DNA of 64,000 nucleotides from Bacillus sp. Bos-x628 (GTDB lineage: Bacteria; Bacillota; Bacilli; Bacillales; Bacillaceae): the NCBI RefSeq assembly GCF_040500475.1, contig NZ_CP159358.1, positions 2,728,001 through 2,792,000 of the forward strand, given 5' to 3'. Within the stretch, counting starts at the first letter, position 1, and each line of letters starts with the position of its first letter. A program made the position numbers and the translations under genes. The notes under the pieces are model-generated. The model saw only the letters and a program-made list of their open reading frames with translations, did not search any database and was not told where the DNA came from. Below are positions 25,803 to 34,934 of the stretch, in pieces.

Positions 25803-27209
25803 ATGGAACAGACAAAAAATTGGGGTTTTTGGTTATTGACGGCTTTTGTCGTCGGAAATATGGTGGGTTCAGGCATCTTTATGCTACCAAGTACGCTCGC
25901 ACAGCATGCAAGTCCTTTAGGTGTGACGATGGCATGGCTTGTAACAGGCGGCGGTGTGTTAATGATTGCACTTGTATTTGGGCATTTGTCCATTCATAAG
26001 CCGCATCTTACTGCTGGACCACAAAGTTATGCAAGGGCGCTTTTTAAAGACCCGAAGAAAGGAAAAGCGGCTGGTTTTACAATGGTATGGGGGTATTGGG
26101 TTGCCAGTTGGATTAGTAATGTTGCCATCATTACTAGCCTTACTGGTTATTTAACAACATTTTTCCCCATTTTAACAGTGAAGACAGTGATATTTACCTT
26201 TGGGAAAGAAGCCATTACACTCGGGCAACTCATGACCTTTATTGTATGTACACTTCTGTTATGGGGAACACATACAATCTTAGTGACGAGCTTAAGTGTA
26301 GCTAGTAAACTAAACTTTATTACGACATTTTCAAAGGTGCTTGGGTTTGTCCTATTTATCGTGGCAGGCTTGTTTGCTTTTCAGACCGCATTATTTGAGC
26401 ATTATTACTTCCAGGTTGCGGCCAAAGGGGAAGGGATGCTTGGAGTTGGCGGCCAAATTCATCATGCGACGATCTCCACGTTATGGGCATTTATTGGAAT
26501 TGAATCAGCTGTGATTTTATCAGGAAGAGCTTCTTCTCAGCGCGACGTTAAGCGTGCAACAATTACAGGTCTTTTGATTGCCCTTTCGATTTACATGATT
26601 ATTACGCTTATTACAATGGGTGTACTTCCGCACGATCAATTACAAAGCTCAGATAAACCGTTTGTGGATGTGCTTCAGCTAATTATTGGACCGGCTGGTG
26701 GAATTGTCATGGCACTACTTGCCATCATTTGTTTATTTGGGTCTATGCTTGGCTGGATTCTACTCGGTTCAGAAGTGCCATATCAAGCAGCGAAGGCAGG
26801 AGATTTCCCAGCGGTATTTGCGAGAACAAATAAAAAGGGAAGCCCTGCATTTGCCTTGACTGTCACAAATATCATGTCACAGTTGTTCATTTTTTCAGTG
26901 ATGTCACGTACCATTAATGAAGCTTTTACCTTTTTAACGACATCAGCGACACTTGCCTATTTAATTCCATATATCGTGTCGTCGATCTACAGCCTTAAGG
27001 TGATTATGCAAGGTGATACGTATGACATTCAAAAAGGAAATCGCAAAAGAGACGGTGTCATCGCACTAGTCGCAATGGGATATTCCATTTGGGTGATTAT
27101 ATCGGGCACAGCAGATTTCAAAACATTCGGTCTCGGGATTGGCTTGTTCTTAATTGGCATCTTGCTCTATCCATTCATGTCTAAAGGATTTGCAAAAGAA
27201 ACGGAATAG
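25803..27209 (+). CDS. yvsH: Lysine transporter YvsH (APC superfamily)
   Basis: 468 residues with about 12 helices, of the basic amino acid/polyamine antiporter group (ArcD/LysP-like). GNMVGSGIFMLPSTLA is the helix-1 substrate loop of APC transporters. Annotation tools often call it arginine/ornithine antiporter, but the lysine riboswitch upstream shows that lysine controls it, so lysine uptake is the best call. Ribosome site CGGAGGTACGG. Two hairpins follow the stop. Confidence 0.88.
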   Translation: MEQTKNWGFWLLTAFVVGNMVGSGIFMLPSTLAQHASPLGVTMAWLVTGGGVLMIALVFGHLSIHKPHLTAGPQSYARALFKDPKKGKAAGFTMVWGYWVASWISNVAIITSLTGYLTTFFPILTVKTVIFTFGKEAITLGQLMTFIVCTLLLWGTHTILVTSLSVASKLNFITTFSKVLGFVLFIVAGLFAFQTALFEHYYFQVAAKGEGMLGVGGQIHHATISTLWAFIGIESAVILSGRASSQRDVKRATITGLLIALSIYMIITLITMGVLPHDQLQSSDKPFVDVLQLIIGPAGGIVMALLAIICLFGSMLGWILLGSEVPYQAAKAGDFPAVFARTNKKGSPAFALTVTNIMSQLFIFSVMSRTINEAFTFLTTSATLAYLIPYIVSSIYSLKVIMQGDTYDIQKGNRKRDGVIALVAMGYSIWVIISGTADFKTFGLGIGLFLIGILLYPFMSKGFAKETE

Positions 27210-27213
27210 GTAG

Positions 27214-27284
27214 ACGTTTCTCCAAAACTGGAGAAACGTCAGATTGTAGAGAAACTCCTGTTTTTCTACAATCTTTTTTATTTT
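27214..27284 (+). terminator. Tandem hairpins after yvsH
   Basis: First: GACGTTTCTCC with GGAGAAACGTC (27214-27241), perfect 11 bp, no T-run. Second: AGATTGTAGA with TCTACAATCT followed by T6 (27241-27284), a proper terminator. Two stacked hairpins suggest a firm barrier between the lysine and iron units. Confidence 0.85.
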
Positions 27285-27339
27285 TAACGTATGTATGATG
27301 TATCCTAAGCGCTTTTGTTACTTTTGGTTTGAGTTCAGC

Positions 27340-27465
27340 AATTTGGCAATTGTGTTGATTGAAAGAGTTCTTAAATATGGAATCAGTTGCAGCGGCAGTG
27401 GTCTTCCCAAGTGTTTTGAGACCCCCATAGTAGCTTTCTGCAAGGAGAACGATTCGTTTTTCCAA
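27340..27465 (-). pseudogene. fhuD: Remnant of fhuD (hydroxamate-siderophore binding protein)
   Basis: A leftward frame from TTG 27465 encodes EKRIVLLAESYYGGLKTLG, then IFKNSF. This resembles the region of B. subtilis FhuD, as I remember it, reading KRVVVMADGYYGYFKTLG and VFKNPY. The lipoprotein signal, the first about 50 residues and the last about 230 are missing, and the frame runs into the yvsH terminators. A Fur box and promoter still stand in front, and fhuBGC is divergent, exactly the B. subtilis arrangement. Hence a decayed gene, not a small new one. Confidence 0.65.
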
Positions 27466-27490
27466 AAGTTCTTTCCTATCCGCTTAATGG

Positions 27491-27505
27491 TGATAATGAT
27501 TATCA
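27491..27505 (-). promoter_or_regulatory. Fur box of the decayed fhuD
   Basis: TGATAATGATTATCA is a perfect 7-1-7 Fur box. On the minus strand TTGATT, 17 bp, TGATAT forms a promoter overlapping it. The promoter remains although its gene is broken. Confidence 0.85.
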
Positions 27506-27666
27506 ATATCACTATTATCTTAACATGAAATCAATAAAAATGCATTGCTTTCTCTCTCACCATGTGAAAATGATGAAATAATCCTGTTTTTTTAAATGGA
27601 ACTGAAGAAAAAGTATCATAACAGGATTTCAAAAAGAAAAGAAAGTGATATACTATAATTCGAGAT

Positions 27667-27681
27667 TGATAATCATTATCA
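27667..27681 (+). promoter_or_regulatory. Fur box of fhuBGC
   Basis: TGATAATCATTATCA, a perfect 7-1-7 Fur box, 20 bp before the fhuB start and just downstream of TATAAT (27654-27659). Iron-loaded Fur would block the operon. Confidence 0.92.
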
Positions 27682-27701
27682 CTAATGAGGAAGAGAAGTG
27701 A

Positions 27702-28775
27702 ATGGAAAGGAAGAGACTGGTTTTGGGCGCACAATCAAATAAACAGCTTTCAACTAAAGACGAAGCGATTGACATAGTAACGAAGCCCTTTGGAACAGCA
27801 ATTGTTGTCATCTTAGGGATTATTGCTTTAGCATTTGGTCTTTTTTTATCAGTATCGTTAGGAGCGGCAAATATCCACTTACACACTGTGTGGGAAGCCG
27901 TTTTTCATTTTGATCAACATCAAACATCTCATCAAATTATCAAGGAATTAAGATTGCCGCGTACGGTTGGAGCAGCACTTGTAGGAGCCTTTCTAGCTAT
28001 ATCGGGGGCAATGATGCAAGGGATGACAAGGAACGCACTCGCATCTCCTGAAATTATGGGGGTGACAAATGGTTCCGCATTTGCGATCGCCATTGCGTTT
28101 GCTTTTTTCCCAGACCAATCTTCATTTACATTGATTTTATGGTCATTTGTTGGAGCGGCATTTGGTGCAAGCCTCGTCTTTGGTGTCGGTACTCTTTCAA
28201 AAGGTGGACTGACGCCAGTGAAGTTAGCATTAGCTGGTACGGCAGTTAGCGCATTCCTTAGCTCGATCTCCTCAGCCATTGCCATTCGATTTGATGTCGC
28301 TCAGGATATGAGCTTCTGGTACGCTGGTGGCGTTGCAGGTGTGAATTGGAACAATATTAAGGTCATCATTCCTGTTGCGATTTTAGGCTTCATCATCGCC
28401 ATGGTGCTTGCCCGCTCGATCACCGTCCTCAGTTTAGGTGATGAATTAGCAAAAGGGCTTGGACAGTACACGAAAGCAGTCAAGGTACTTGGGATATTGG
28501 TTGTCATCCTTTTGACAGGTGCAGCCGTTTCGGTCGCAGGCTCTATTGGTTTTATCGGGCTTGTGATTCCTCATGTTACTCGTTTCCTTGTCGGGGTCGA
28601 TTATAGATGGATTATTCCATGCTCAGCAATTTTAGGGGCTGTTCTTTTAATTTATGCAGATATTGTGGCAAGACTCGTCAATGCGCCATTTGAAACACCA
28701 GTCGGCGCAATTACAGCGATCATAGGCGTTCCTTTCTTCTTATATTTGGCTAGACGTGAAAGGAGCGGAATTTAG
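27702..28775 (+). CDS. fhuB: Ferric-hydroxamate ABC permease FhuB
   Basis: A 357-residue FecCD-family permease with about ten helices; RLPRTVGAALVGAFLAISGAMMQGMTRN is represented by the conserved start RLPRTVGA and GAMMQG, and GSIGFIGLVIPH is the ATPase-docking loop. First gene of a Fur-controlled operon. Assignment to fhuB (hydroxamate siderophores such as ferrichrome) rests on gene order and the divergent fhuD remnant; FecCD permeases of other siderophores look alike. It pairs with the next permease. Ribosome site GAGGAAGAG. Confidence 0.8.
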   Translation: MERKRLVLGAQSNKQLSTKDEAIDIVTKPFGTAIVVILGIIALAFGLFLSVSLGAANIHLHTVWEAVFHFDQHQTSHQIIKELRLPRTVGAALVGAFLAISGAMMQGMTRNALASPEIMGVTNGSAFAIAIAFAFFPDQSSFTLILWSFVGAAFGASLVFGVGTLSKGGLTPVKLALAGTAVSAFLSSISSAIAIRFDVAQDMSFWYAGGVAGVNWNNIKVIIPVAILGFIIAMVLARSITVLSLGDELAKGLGQYTKAVKVLGILVVILLTGAAVSVAGSIGFIGLVIPHVTRFLVGVDYRWIIPCSAILGAVLLIYADIVARLVNAPFETPVGAITAIIGVPFFLYLARRERSGI

Positions 28776-29798
28776 ATGGAAATGGTGCAACATGCAAAAC
28801 AAAAGAAATTTAAACGAACCATGTGGTGGATCTTTTTCGCTATCATGGTCGTGTTTCTCATTAGCTTAAACACTGGAGAAATCCAGATTTCTCCTATAAA
28901 TACATTGAAAACACTTTTTGGGTTTGGAAGTGAAATGGATGAACTTGTTTTGTTTGAATTCAGGCTTCCAAGAATGGTCATTGCCCTACTCGTTGGCGCT
29001 TCGATCGCTGTGTCAGGTGCAATCTGGCAGGGCGTGTCTCAAAACGGTCTAGCAGATCCCGGCATTCTTGGTGTGAATGCGGGTGCGGGTTTTGCAGTTG
29101 TTCTGTTTATCTTTTCATTCCAAGGCTCTATGTCAAACTTGGGGGAATTCGCCATCTTTGTGTTGCCGCTATTCGCTTTTGCAGGTGCAGGGTTTGCTGC
29201 ATTTCTAATTTATGTGTTAGCGTGGAAAAAAGGAATTACACCTGTGCGACTGATTTTGACTGGAATTGGTGTGAATGCTGCGTTTTCAGCAGCCATTGTG
29301 GTTATTCAATTAAAAATGAGTCCAAATGATTTTAACCAAGCGATTATCTGGTTGTCTGGAAGCATTTGGGGTTCAAGCTGGACATACGTGATATCCGTCT
29401 TGCCTTGGATGTTAATTTTTATCATGTTAGCGATTTTGAGAGCGCGTTATTTAAATATCATGAATTTGGGTGATCAACTGTCTTATGGACTCGGGATATC
29501 TGTTCATAAAGAGAGAAGCTTGATGATGCTGATTGCTGTTGCATTAGCTGGAGCGAGTGTCGCTGTCGCAGGAAGTATTTCCTTCTTAGGCTTAGCTGCA
29601 CCGCACTTGGCTAGAAAGCTTGTTGGACCTAAGCATCAGTTAATGATTCCTACTACTGCTATGATTGGAGCGCTGCTATTATTACTGGCGGATACAGTTG
29701 GCCGTGTGATACTTGCACCATCAGAGGTCCCTGTTGGGCTTGTGGTCTCTGCTTTGGGCGCACCTTATTTTATTTATTTATTAATGAAAACGAACTAA
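28776..29798 (+). CDS. fhuG: Ferric-hydroxamate ABC permease FhuG
   Basis: A 340-residue FecCD-family permease. It begins directly after the fhuB stop (TAGATG), with AAAGGAGCGG as ribosome site inside fhuB. FRLPRMVIALLVGA and the docking loop AGSISFLGLAAPHLAR are conserved. FhuB and FhuG form the heterodimeric channel. Substrate assignment has the same limits as for fhuB. Confidence 0.8.
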   Translation: MEMVQHAKQKKFKRTMWWIFFAIMVVFLISLNTGEIQISPINTLKTLFGFGSEMDELVLFEFRLPRMVIALLVGASIAVSGAIWQGVSQNGLADPGILGVNAGAGFAVVLFIFSFQGSMSNLGEFAIFVLPLFAFAGAGFAAFLIYVLAWKKGITPVRLILTGIGVNAAFSAAIVVIQLKMSPNDFNQAIIWLSGSIWGSSWTYVISVLPWMLIFIMLAILRARYLNIMNLGDQLSYGLGISVHKERSLMMLIAVALAGASVAVAGSISFLGLAAPHLARKLVGPKHQLMIPTTAMIGALLLLLADTVGRVILAPSEVPVGLVVSALGAPYFIYLLMKTN

Positions 29799-29820
29799 AT
29801 AAGAAAGGAGAGGACAACAG

Positions 29821-30636
29821 ATGAAATCGCTCGAAACTAAAGAGCTTTGTATAGGCTATCATGACCGTTTGATTGTCGAGGATTTAAATATCAGTATCCC
29901 AAAAGGAAAGGTGACCACATTGATAGGACCAAATGGCTGCGGGAAATCAACGATCTTAAAAACGATGTCCCGTATTATGAAGTCATATAAAGGAGCCGTT
30001 TATTTAAATGGTCAGGCGATCCAGAAGACACCAACAAAAGAGATTTCAAAACAAATGGCCATCTTGCCGCAAACCCCCGAAGCACCAAGTGGACTGACCG
30101 TATATGAGCTTGTATCATATGGACGTTTCCCGCATCAAAATGGATTTGGCCGCTTATCCAATGAGGATAAACGTCTCATAAGATGGGCACTTGAGGAAAC
30201 GGGGATGATTGCTTTTCATGATCGCCCAATTGAAGCTCTCTCAGGTGGACAACGTCAGCGAGTATGGATTGCCATGGCGCTTGCACAGGAAACAGAGTTG
30301 CTGTTACTAGATGAGCCAACGACTTATTTGGATCTTGCACACCAGCTTGAGATTCTTCAGCTATTAGAACGCTTAAATCGGGAGCAAGGTCGTACATTGC
30401 TCATGGTCATCCACGATCTCAATCACGCAGCCCGTTTTTCACATTACATGGTGGCACTCAATCAAGGAAAAGTAATCAAAGAGGGAACGCCTCATGAAGT
30501 CATGACAAAAGAGGTACTTGGTCAGGTCTTCCACATTGATGCAGAAATTGTCCTTGATCCTAGAACAAACAAGCCTATTTGTTTAACATATGATTTGATG
30601 AATCATGAAAGAAAGCTAGAAGCTGTGAACGGATGA
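29821..30636 (+). CDS. fhuC: Ferric-siderophore ABC ATPase FhuC
   Basis: 271 residues (B. subtilis FhuC 269). Walker A GPNGCGKST, signature [11 protein letters not shown], Walker [13 protein letters not shown] and switch HDLNHA are all intact. It lies 22 bp after fhuG with AAAGGAGAGGACAAC as ribosome site, and it powers FhuBG. A second ATPase of the same subfamily, YusV, is encoded at 57 kb. With fhuD lost nearby, the complex needs a binding protein from another locus. Confidence 0.85.
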   Translation: MKSLETKELCIGYHDRLIVEDLNISIPKGKVTTLIGPNGCGKSTILKTMSRIMKSYKGAVYLNGQAIQKTPTKEISKQMAILPQTPEAPSGLTVYELVSYGRFPHQNGFGRLSNEDKRLIRWALEETGMIAFHDRPIEALSGGQRQRVWIAMALAQETELLLLDEPTTYLDLAHQLEILQLLERLNREQGRTLLMVIHDLNHAARFSHYMVALNQGKVIKEGTPHEVMTKEVLGQVFHIDAEIVLDPRTNKPICLTYDLMNHERKLEAVNG

Positions 30637-30649
30637 AAAGATGTACGAG

Positions 30650-30677
30650 AAACTCGGTGCTTATACCGGGTTTTTTT
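30650..30677 (+). terminator. fhuBGC terminator
   Basis: AACTCGG pairs with CCGGGTT around a short loop, followed by T7. Confidence 0.85.
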
Positions 30678-30810
30678 CGTATTGAGGATTCTTTGTTCAT
30701 CTCATTTTCCCAAATGATATTTTTTACTTTTATGCAGAAAAGAGTTACTTTTTTACTGTAGACAATGGTAATATACGGATAGAGATCATAGCTAGAAAGG
30801 AAAGAGATGC

Positions 30811-31533
30811 GTGGAAACAGCAAAAATATTGATTGCAGATGACGAAGAAGCAATTGTAAAAATGGTTGAACGCGTATTACAAAAAGAGGGATTCCAGCAT
30901 ATTTATAAAGCCTACCATGCAGATGAAGCATTAGATGTTGTCAAAAACGAAGATATTCATCTCTTACTTATAGATGTTATGATGCCCGGCAAGTCTGGCT
31001 TTGACGTTCTTCCTGAAATGAGAAAATATACGAAAGCACCCATTTTCTATTTGACTGCAAGAACGTCTGATGTAGATAAATTAACAGGCTTTGCACAAGG
31101 TGCAGATGATTATATTACTAAGCCATTTAACCCGTTAGAGCTTGTTGCCAGAATTAAAGCGCACTTAAATCGAACATATATCTCCTTACAGGAAGAACAA
31201 GAAGAGAATCATAGCCAATATGAGTATGCACATTTCTCTTATCATCCGCATGCTGCAGAACTAAAAGTAAGAGGTGAGGTGACCGCATGCTCTGCCCAGC
31301 TTTTATCCTTGCTGAAATTCTTTTGTGACCATCCGAATGAGGTTCTTTCAAAAGATCAAATCTACGAGAAAGTATGGGGTGTGCCATCTTATGGTGATAA
31401 CAACACCGTCATGGTTCATATTCGAAAGCTAAGAGAAAAAATTGAATTAGACCCGAGCCAGCCAGAATATATTGTGACCATTCGTGGTATGGGCTATAAA
31501 TTTATTCCTCATCCTGTGAAGGTCCTCAGTTAA
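30811..31533 (+). CDS. yvrH: OmpR-family response regulator, YvrH-like
   Basis: 240 residues from GTG 30811 (AAAGGAAAGAG ribosome site). Receiver with Asp10-Asp11, phospho-acceptor Asp55 (LLIDVMMP) and TKPFNP; C-terminal winged helix with VWG...NNTVMVHIRKLREKIE and YIVTIRGMGYKF. Only 3 bp separate it from the kinase gene. Location and size match YvrH, which in B. subtilis controls cell-surface functions with YvrG. There the kinase gene comes first; here the regulator does, so orthology is likely but not certain. Confidence 0.7.
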   Translation: METAKILIADDEEAIVKMVERVLQKEGFQHIYKAYHADEALDVVKNEDIHLLLIDVMMPGKSGFDVLPEMRKYTKAPIFYLTARTSDVDKLTGFAQGADDYITKPFNPLELVARIKAHLNRTYISLQEEQEENHSQYEYAHFSYHPHAAELKVRGEVTACSAQLLSLLKFFCDHPNEVLSKDQIYEKVWGVPSYGDNNTVMVHIRKLREKIELDPSQPEYIVTIRGMGYKFIPHPVKVLS

Positions 31534-31536
31534 TTC

Positions 31537-33291
31537 ATGAATTTACGAACAAAACTTTTCTTTCATTTTGTCGGGCAAATGTTTATTGTCATTGCGATCC
31601 TGCTGATCGGGAATACTTTCTCTGAGAATCTATACTATAAAAAACATTATGAAAATATAGCAGAGACCGGTTTAGCAAAGGCTGATGGAGATACACTCAT
31701 GAGCTGGCTTTACTTTAATGAAGACGGAAAAATGGAAGCAGATGATCAGCTCAAACAAGCAGTGAAAAAGCGTGACGGCTGGCTGCAAGTGATAGATTCA
31801 AAAAAACATAACATATACAGTTACCATCTACCTAAAAATATTCCAACATCCTATCAAAAGGATGAAATGATTAAGATATTTGAAAAGAGACAATTTAAAG
31901 ATTACAAGATGTACTTCTGGCCAATAGAAATTGATCAAAAGAATTATATCGTGCTATATGGTTTCAAAACGAACAGCACCAAGGTAGCGAATTATTTAAA
32001 ACAACATGAGAAAAATCTAGCTGCACTTTCCCAATACTCAAGTGAAACAAAAGACTATTTGAAAAGAATGAACGGTTCTGTTCATTTATTTAACGAAGAA
32101 GGGAAATATCTGAAAGGTATTCGAGCAAAAGATGATTTTAAAGATAATGTAACGGACGTTGAGTTGCTCAAATATCAATCAAAACCTTGGGAATTTAGAA
32201 GTGACCTGACTTACATCAAAGTGAATAAAGACTTATATATGATCGTATCAGTGCCAAATAAAGTGTACAGTCCAGACGAACTTTATGATAAAGAGACAGA
32301 AGCGTTAAATCAATATACGACCATCCTCATCGCTGGACTTGCGCTCACCATCATTATTGTGATGACCCTATGGTACTCATATCGTTACGGATTACCGATC
32401 TATCATATTATTCGCTGGCTGATTTTCTTATCAAGAAATAAATTGCAGGAGCCAACCAATAGAAAAGGGATTCCTGTCAGTAAAAATAAAAAGGGACGCA
32501 TCAAACGGGAATATCGGTTGTTTGAGGATATTCTGAAAACAATGGACCAATTGACTCATACCTTAAAAGAAAATGAAGCAAACCGAAGAAAAATCCAAAC
32601 AACAAGGGAAGAATGGATTGCTGGCTTGTCTCATGATTTAAAAACGCCTCTTAGTACGATATATGGTTATGGACTGATGCTAGAATCAAATCAATACCAA
32701 TGGTCCAAGGAAGAAGTCATGGAAATAGGACAGGTGATTCGTGAGAAATCAGAATACATGTCGACATTGATTGAGGATTTAAACCTCACATACCGATTGA
32801 AAAACGGAGCGCTGCCAATTAATCGAAAACCAGTGGAGCTTGGTGAGTTCTTAGCATCTATCATGGACGAGTTTGCAAGGAGCTCATTTTCTGAACATTA
32901 TCCTTCATCTTTTGAAAATCAAACAGACGGTGTCATTTTTGAGATCGACAAAGCTTGGTTTAGACGAGTCATTGAGAACTTGTTAGCTAATGCAGTCAAG
33001 CATAATCAAAAAGGGACTCATATTAAAACCACTTTATCTGAAACGAATGAGGAAGTTCGGATCGAAATTAAAGACAACGGGCGTGGTATGGCACAAGAAA
33101 CGGTTGAGCACTTGTTTAACCGTTATTACAGAGGGACAAACACAAACGATTCATCGAACGGAACAGGTCTCGGGCTAGCGATAGCGAAAGAACTTGTTTT
33201 GCTACACAACGGTGATATCCAAGTTGAAAGTGAAATAGAGTTAGGAACAACTATTGCGATTATCCTAAAAAAATCATCGCCTGTAAAATAG
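31537..33291 (+). CDS. yvrG: Sensor histidine kinase, YvrG-like
   Basis: 584 residues (B. subtilis YvrG 580). Helices near 10-30 and 260-285 flank a large extracellular sensor of about 230 residues. The H-box GLSHDLKTP has His at about 366; N-box NLLANAVKHN, DNGRGM and GTGLGLAIAKEL complete the ATPase domain. It autophosphorylates in response to an unknown envelope signal and acts through the preceding regulator. Confidence 0.75.
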   Translation: MNLRTKLFFHFVGQMFIVIAILLIGNTFSENLYYKKHYENIAETGLAKADGDTLMSWLYFNEDGKMEADDQLKQAVKKRDGWLQVIDSKKHNIYSYHLPKNIPTSYQKDEMIKIFEKRQFKDYKMYFWPIEIDQKNYIVLYGFKTNSTKVANYLKQHEKNLAALSQYSSETKDYLKRMNGSVHLFNEEGKYLKGIRAKDDFKDNVTDVELLKYQSKPWEFRSDLTYIKVNKDLYMIVSVPNKVYSPDELYDKETEALNQYTTILIAGLALTIIIVMTLWYSYRYGLPIYHIIRWLIFLSRNKLQEPTNRKGIPVSKNKKGRIKREYRLFEDILKTMDQLTHTLKENEANRRKIQTTREEWIAGLSHDLKTPLSTIYGYGLMLESNQYQWSKEEVMEIGQVIREKSEYMSTLIEDLNLTYRLKNGALPINRKPVELGEFLASIMDEFARSSFSEHYPSSFENQTDGVIFEIDKAWFRRVIENLLANAVKHNQKGTHIKTTLSETNEEVRIEIKDNGRGMAQETVEHLFNRYYRGTNTNDSSNGTGLGLAIAKELVLLHNGDIQVESEIELGTTIAIILKKSSPVK

Positions 33292-33293
33292 TC

Positions 33294-33333
33294 AAAAAGC
33301 GATTTCCTTTTCAAGAGGAGGTCGCTTTTTCCT
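33294..33333 (+). terminator. yvrHG terminator
   Basis: AAAAAGCGA and TCGCTTTTT pair, with TTTCCTTTTC/AGAGGAGG partly closing the inside, followed by a T-rich end. Confidence 0.8.
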
Positions 33334-33342
33334 ATTTTAGGA

Positions 33343-33371
33343 TTGAAATAGATGTTGTAAACGATTACAAT
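33343..33371 (+). promoter_or_regulatory. uxaC promoter
   Basis: TTGAAA (33343-33348), 17-bp spacer, TACAAT (33366-33371). The -10 is inside the first LacI-type operator. Confidence 0.75.
33355..33370 (+). promoter_or_regulatory. ExuR-type operator 1
   Basis: TTGTAAACGATTACAA is a 16-bp near-perfect palindrome with the central CG of LacI-family sites. It covers the -10 of the uxaC promoter, so binding blocks polymerase. The LacI-family regulator is encoded two genes on. Confidence 0.75.
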
Positions 33372-33375
33372 AAAA

Positions 33376-33391
33376 TTGTTAACGTGAACAA
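33376..33391 (+). promoter_or_regulatory. ExuR-type operator 2
   Basis: TTGTTAACGTGAACAA, same 16-bp palindrome form. Its centre is 21 bp (two helical turns) from that of operator 1, so two dimers would bind the same face of the DNA. Confidence 0.75.
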
Positions 33392-33426
33392 ATCAATTTT
33401 ATTACATAGTGAGATGGGGGAGTTTG

Positions 33427-34863
33427 ATGAAAGTTTTTTTAGATGACCAGTTTTTATTAAACAGTCAAACGGCGGAAAAGTTATATCATGAGTTTGCGAA
33501 AGACCTTCCTATTATTGATTACCATTGTCATTTAAGCCCAAAGGAAATCTATGAAAATAAATCGTTTCAAAATATAACGGAAGCATGGCTTTACGGAGAT
33601 CACTACAAGTGGCGTGTCATGAGGGCAAATGGCATTCCTGAAACGCATATAACAGGTGATGCATCAGATAAGGAGAAATTCTTAGCGTGGGCGAAAACAG
33701 TTCCAATGACGATAGGAAATCCTTTATATCACTGGACTCACTTAGAGCTAAGGCGATATTTTGATGTAGAAGAGCTTTTGAATGAAGAGAATGCGGAATT
33801 GATTTGGCAGAAGGTGAATGAAAAGCTGCAAGGAGATGGCTTTGGCGCTAGAGATTTTATTGTGAAATCGAATGTCGAAACAGTAGTGACAACAGATGAT
33901 CCGATCGACTCTCTTTTGTATCATCAAAAACTGCGGGATGAAGGGTTTTCTGTGCAAGTGTTGCCAGGATTTCGACCGGATAAGGCACTAGATATTACGA
34001 ATGATTTTTTTGTTGAGTATGTTCGTCAACTTGCGAAGGCCTCAGCGACACCGATACAATCCTACCAAGATTTTTTGAAAGCGCTTAATATAAGAGTGGA
34101 TTTTTTTCATGAACAGGGCTGTCTGATCTCAGATCATGCGATCAATGAAGTTGCTTTTGAAGAAACAACAGAAGAAGAGGTAGAGGTCATATTTGATAAA
34201 AGGTTTTCTGGTCATCCATTAACTGAGGAAGAGACGATCAAATTTAAGACACATACATTGATCTTTCTCGGGAAGGCGTACTGTGAGCGAGGTTGGGTGA
34301 TGCAGCTTCATATCAACGCCCTCAGAAATAACAACACAAAAATGTTTGAGCAGCTAGGACCAGATACGGGTTATGATGCGATGAATGACCAGGATATTGC
34401 GAAGCCGCTTTGCCGACTTTTAGATCAATTAGAAAGAGAAGATGCGCTGACAAAAACCATTCTCTATTCTTTGAATCCGAGAGACAATGTGGTGATTTCG
34501 ACCTTAGCTGGAAGCTTTCAGGATGGAAAAACACCTGGGAAAATACAGCATGGTACTGCATGGTGGTTTAATGATACAAAGCAAGGAATGACAGAGCAAA
34601 TGATGGCTCTTTCCAGTATCGGGCTGATTAGCCGATTTATTGGCATGCTGACGGACTCACGAAGTTTTCTTTCTTATACAAGACATGAATATTTCCGCAG
34701 ATTGCTTTGCGATATTATAGGAGATTGGGTGGAAAAAGGTGAAGCACCATATGATCTCTCGCTGCTAGGAGGAATGGTCAAAAGAATTAGCTATGAGAAT
34801 GCAAAGCAATATTTTCAATTTGAGCGGGCAGGCCAGTCAATGCATAGAAGCAAGACCACATGA
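33427..34863 (+). CDS. uxaC: Uronate isomerase UxaC
   Basis: 478 residues from ATG 33427 (ribosome site GGGGGAG); the usual size is about 470. YHCHLSPKEI carries the metal-binding His pair of the amidohydrolase fold and WWFND and MLTDSRSFLSYTRHEYFRR are conserved in the family. It converts galacturonate to tagaturonate and glucuronate to fructuronate in the cytosol. First gene of a pectin-monomer catabolic block, preceded by two operators. Confidence 0.93.
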   Translation: MKVFLDDQFLLNSQTAEKLYHEFAKDLPIIDYHCHLSPKEIYENKSFQNITEAWLYGDHYKWRVMRANGIPETHITGDASDKEKFLAWAKTVPMTIGNPLYHWTHLELRRYFDVEELLNEENAELIWQKVNEKLQGDGFGARDFIVKSNVETVVTTDDPIDSLLYHQKLRDEGFSVQVLPGFRPDKALDITNDFFVEYVRQLAKASATPIQSYQDFLKALNIRVDFFHEQGCLISDHAINEVAFEETTEEEVEVIFDKRFSGHPLTEEETIKFKTHTLIFLGKAYCERGWVMQLHINALRNNNTKMFEQLGPDTGYDAMNDQDIAKPLCRLLDQLEREDALTKTILYSLNPRDNVVISTLAGSFQDGKTPGKIQHGTAWWFNDTKQGMTEQMMALSSIGLISRFIGMLTDSRSFLSYTRHEYFRRLLCDIIGDWVEKGEAPYDLSLLGGMVKRISYENAKQYFQFERAGQSMHRSKTT

Positions 34864-34880
34864 AGAAAAAGGTAAGAAAA

Positions 34881-34894
34881 TGAAAGCGGTTTTA
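34881..34894 (+). promoter_or_regulatory. cre site between uxaC and exuR
   Basis: TGAAAGCGGTTTTA matches 13 of 14 positions of TGWAARCGNTTNCA. CcpA here would cut transcription of exuR and the genes after it when glucose is present. Confidence 0.65.
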
Positions 34895-34934
34895 TGATAA
34901 GATGATGATAAAAAATCATAAAAGGCGGAGTAGC

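Noticed and set aside
27295..27528. 77-codon rightward frame between yvsH and fhuB
   Set aside because: It is opposite the fhuD remnant and includes the Fur box; no ribosome site.
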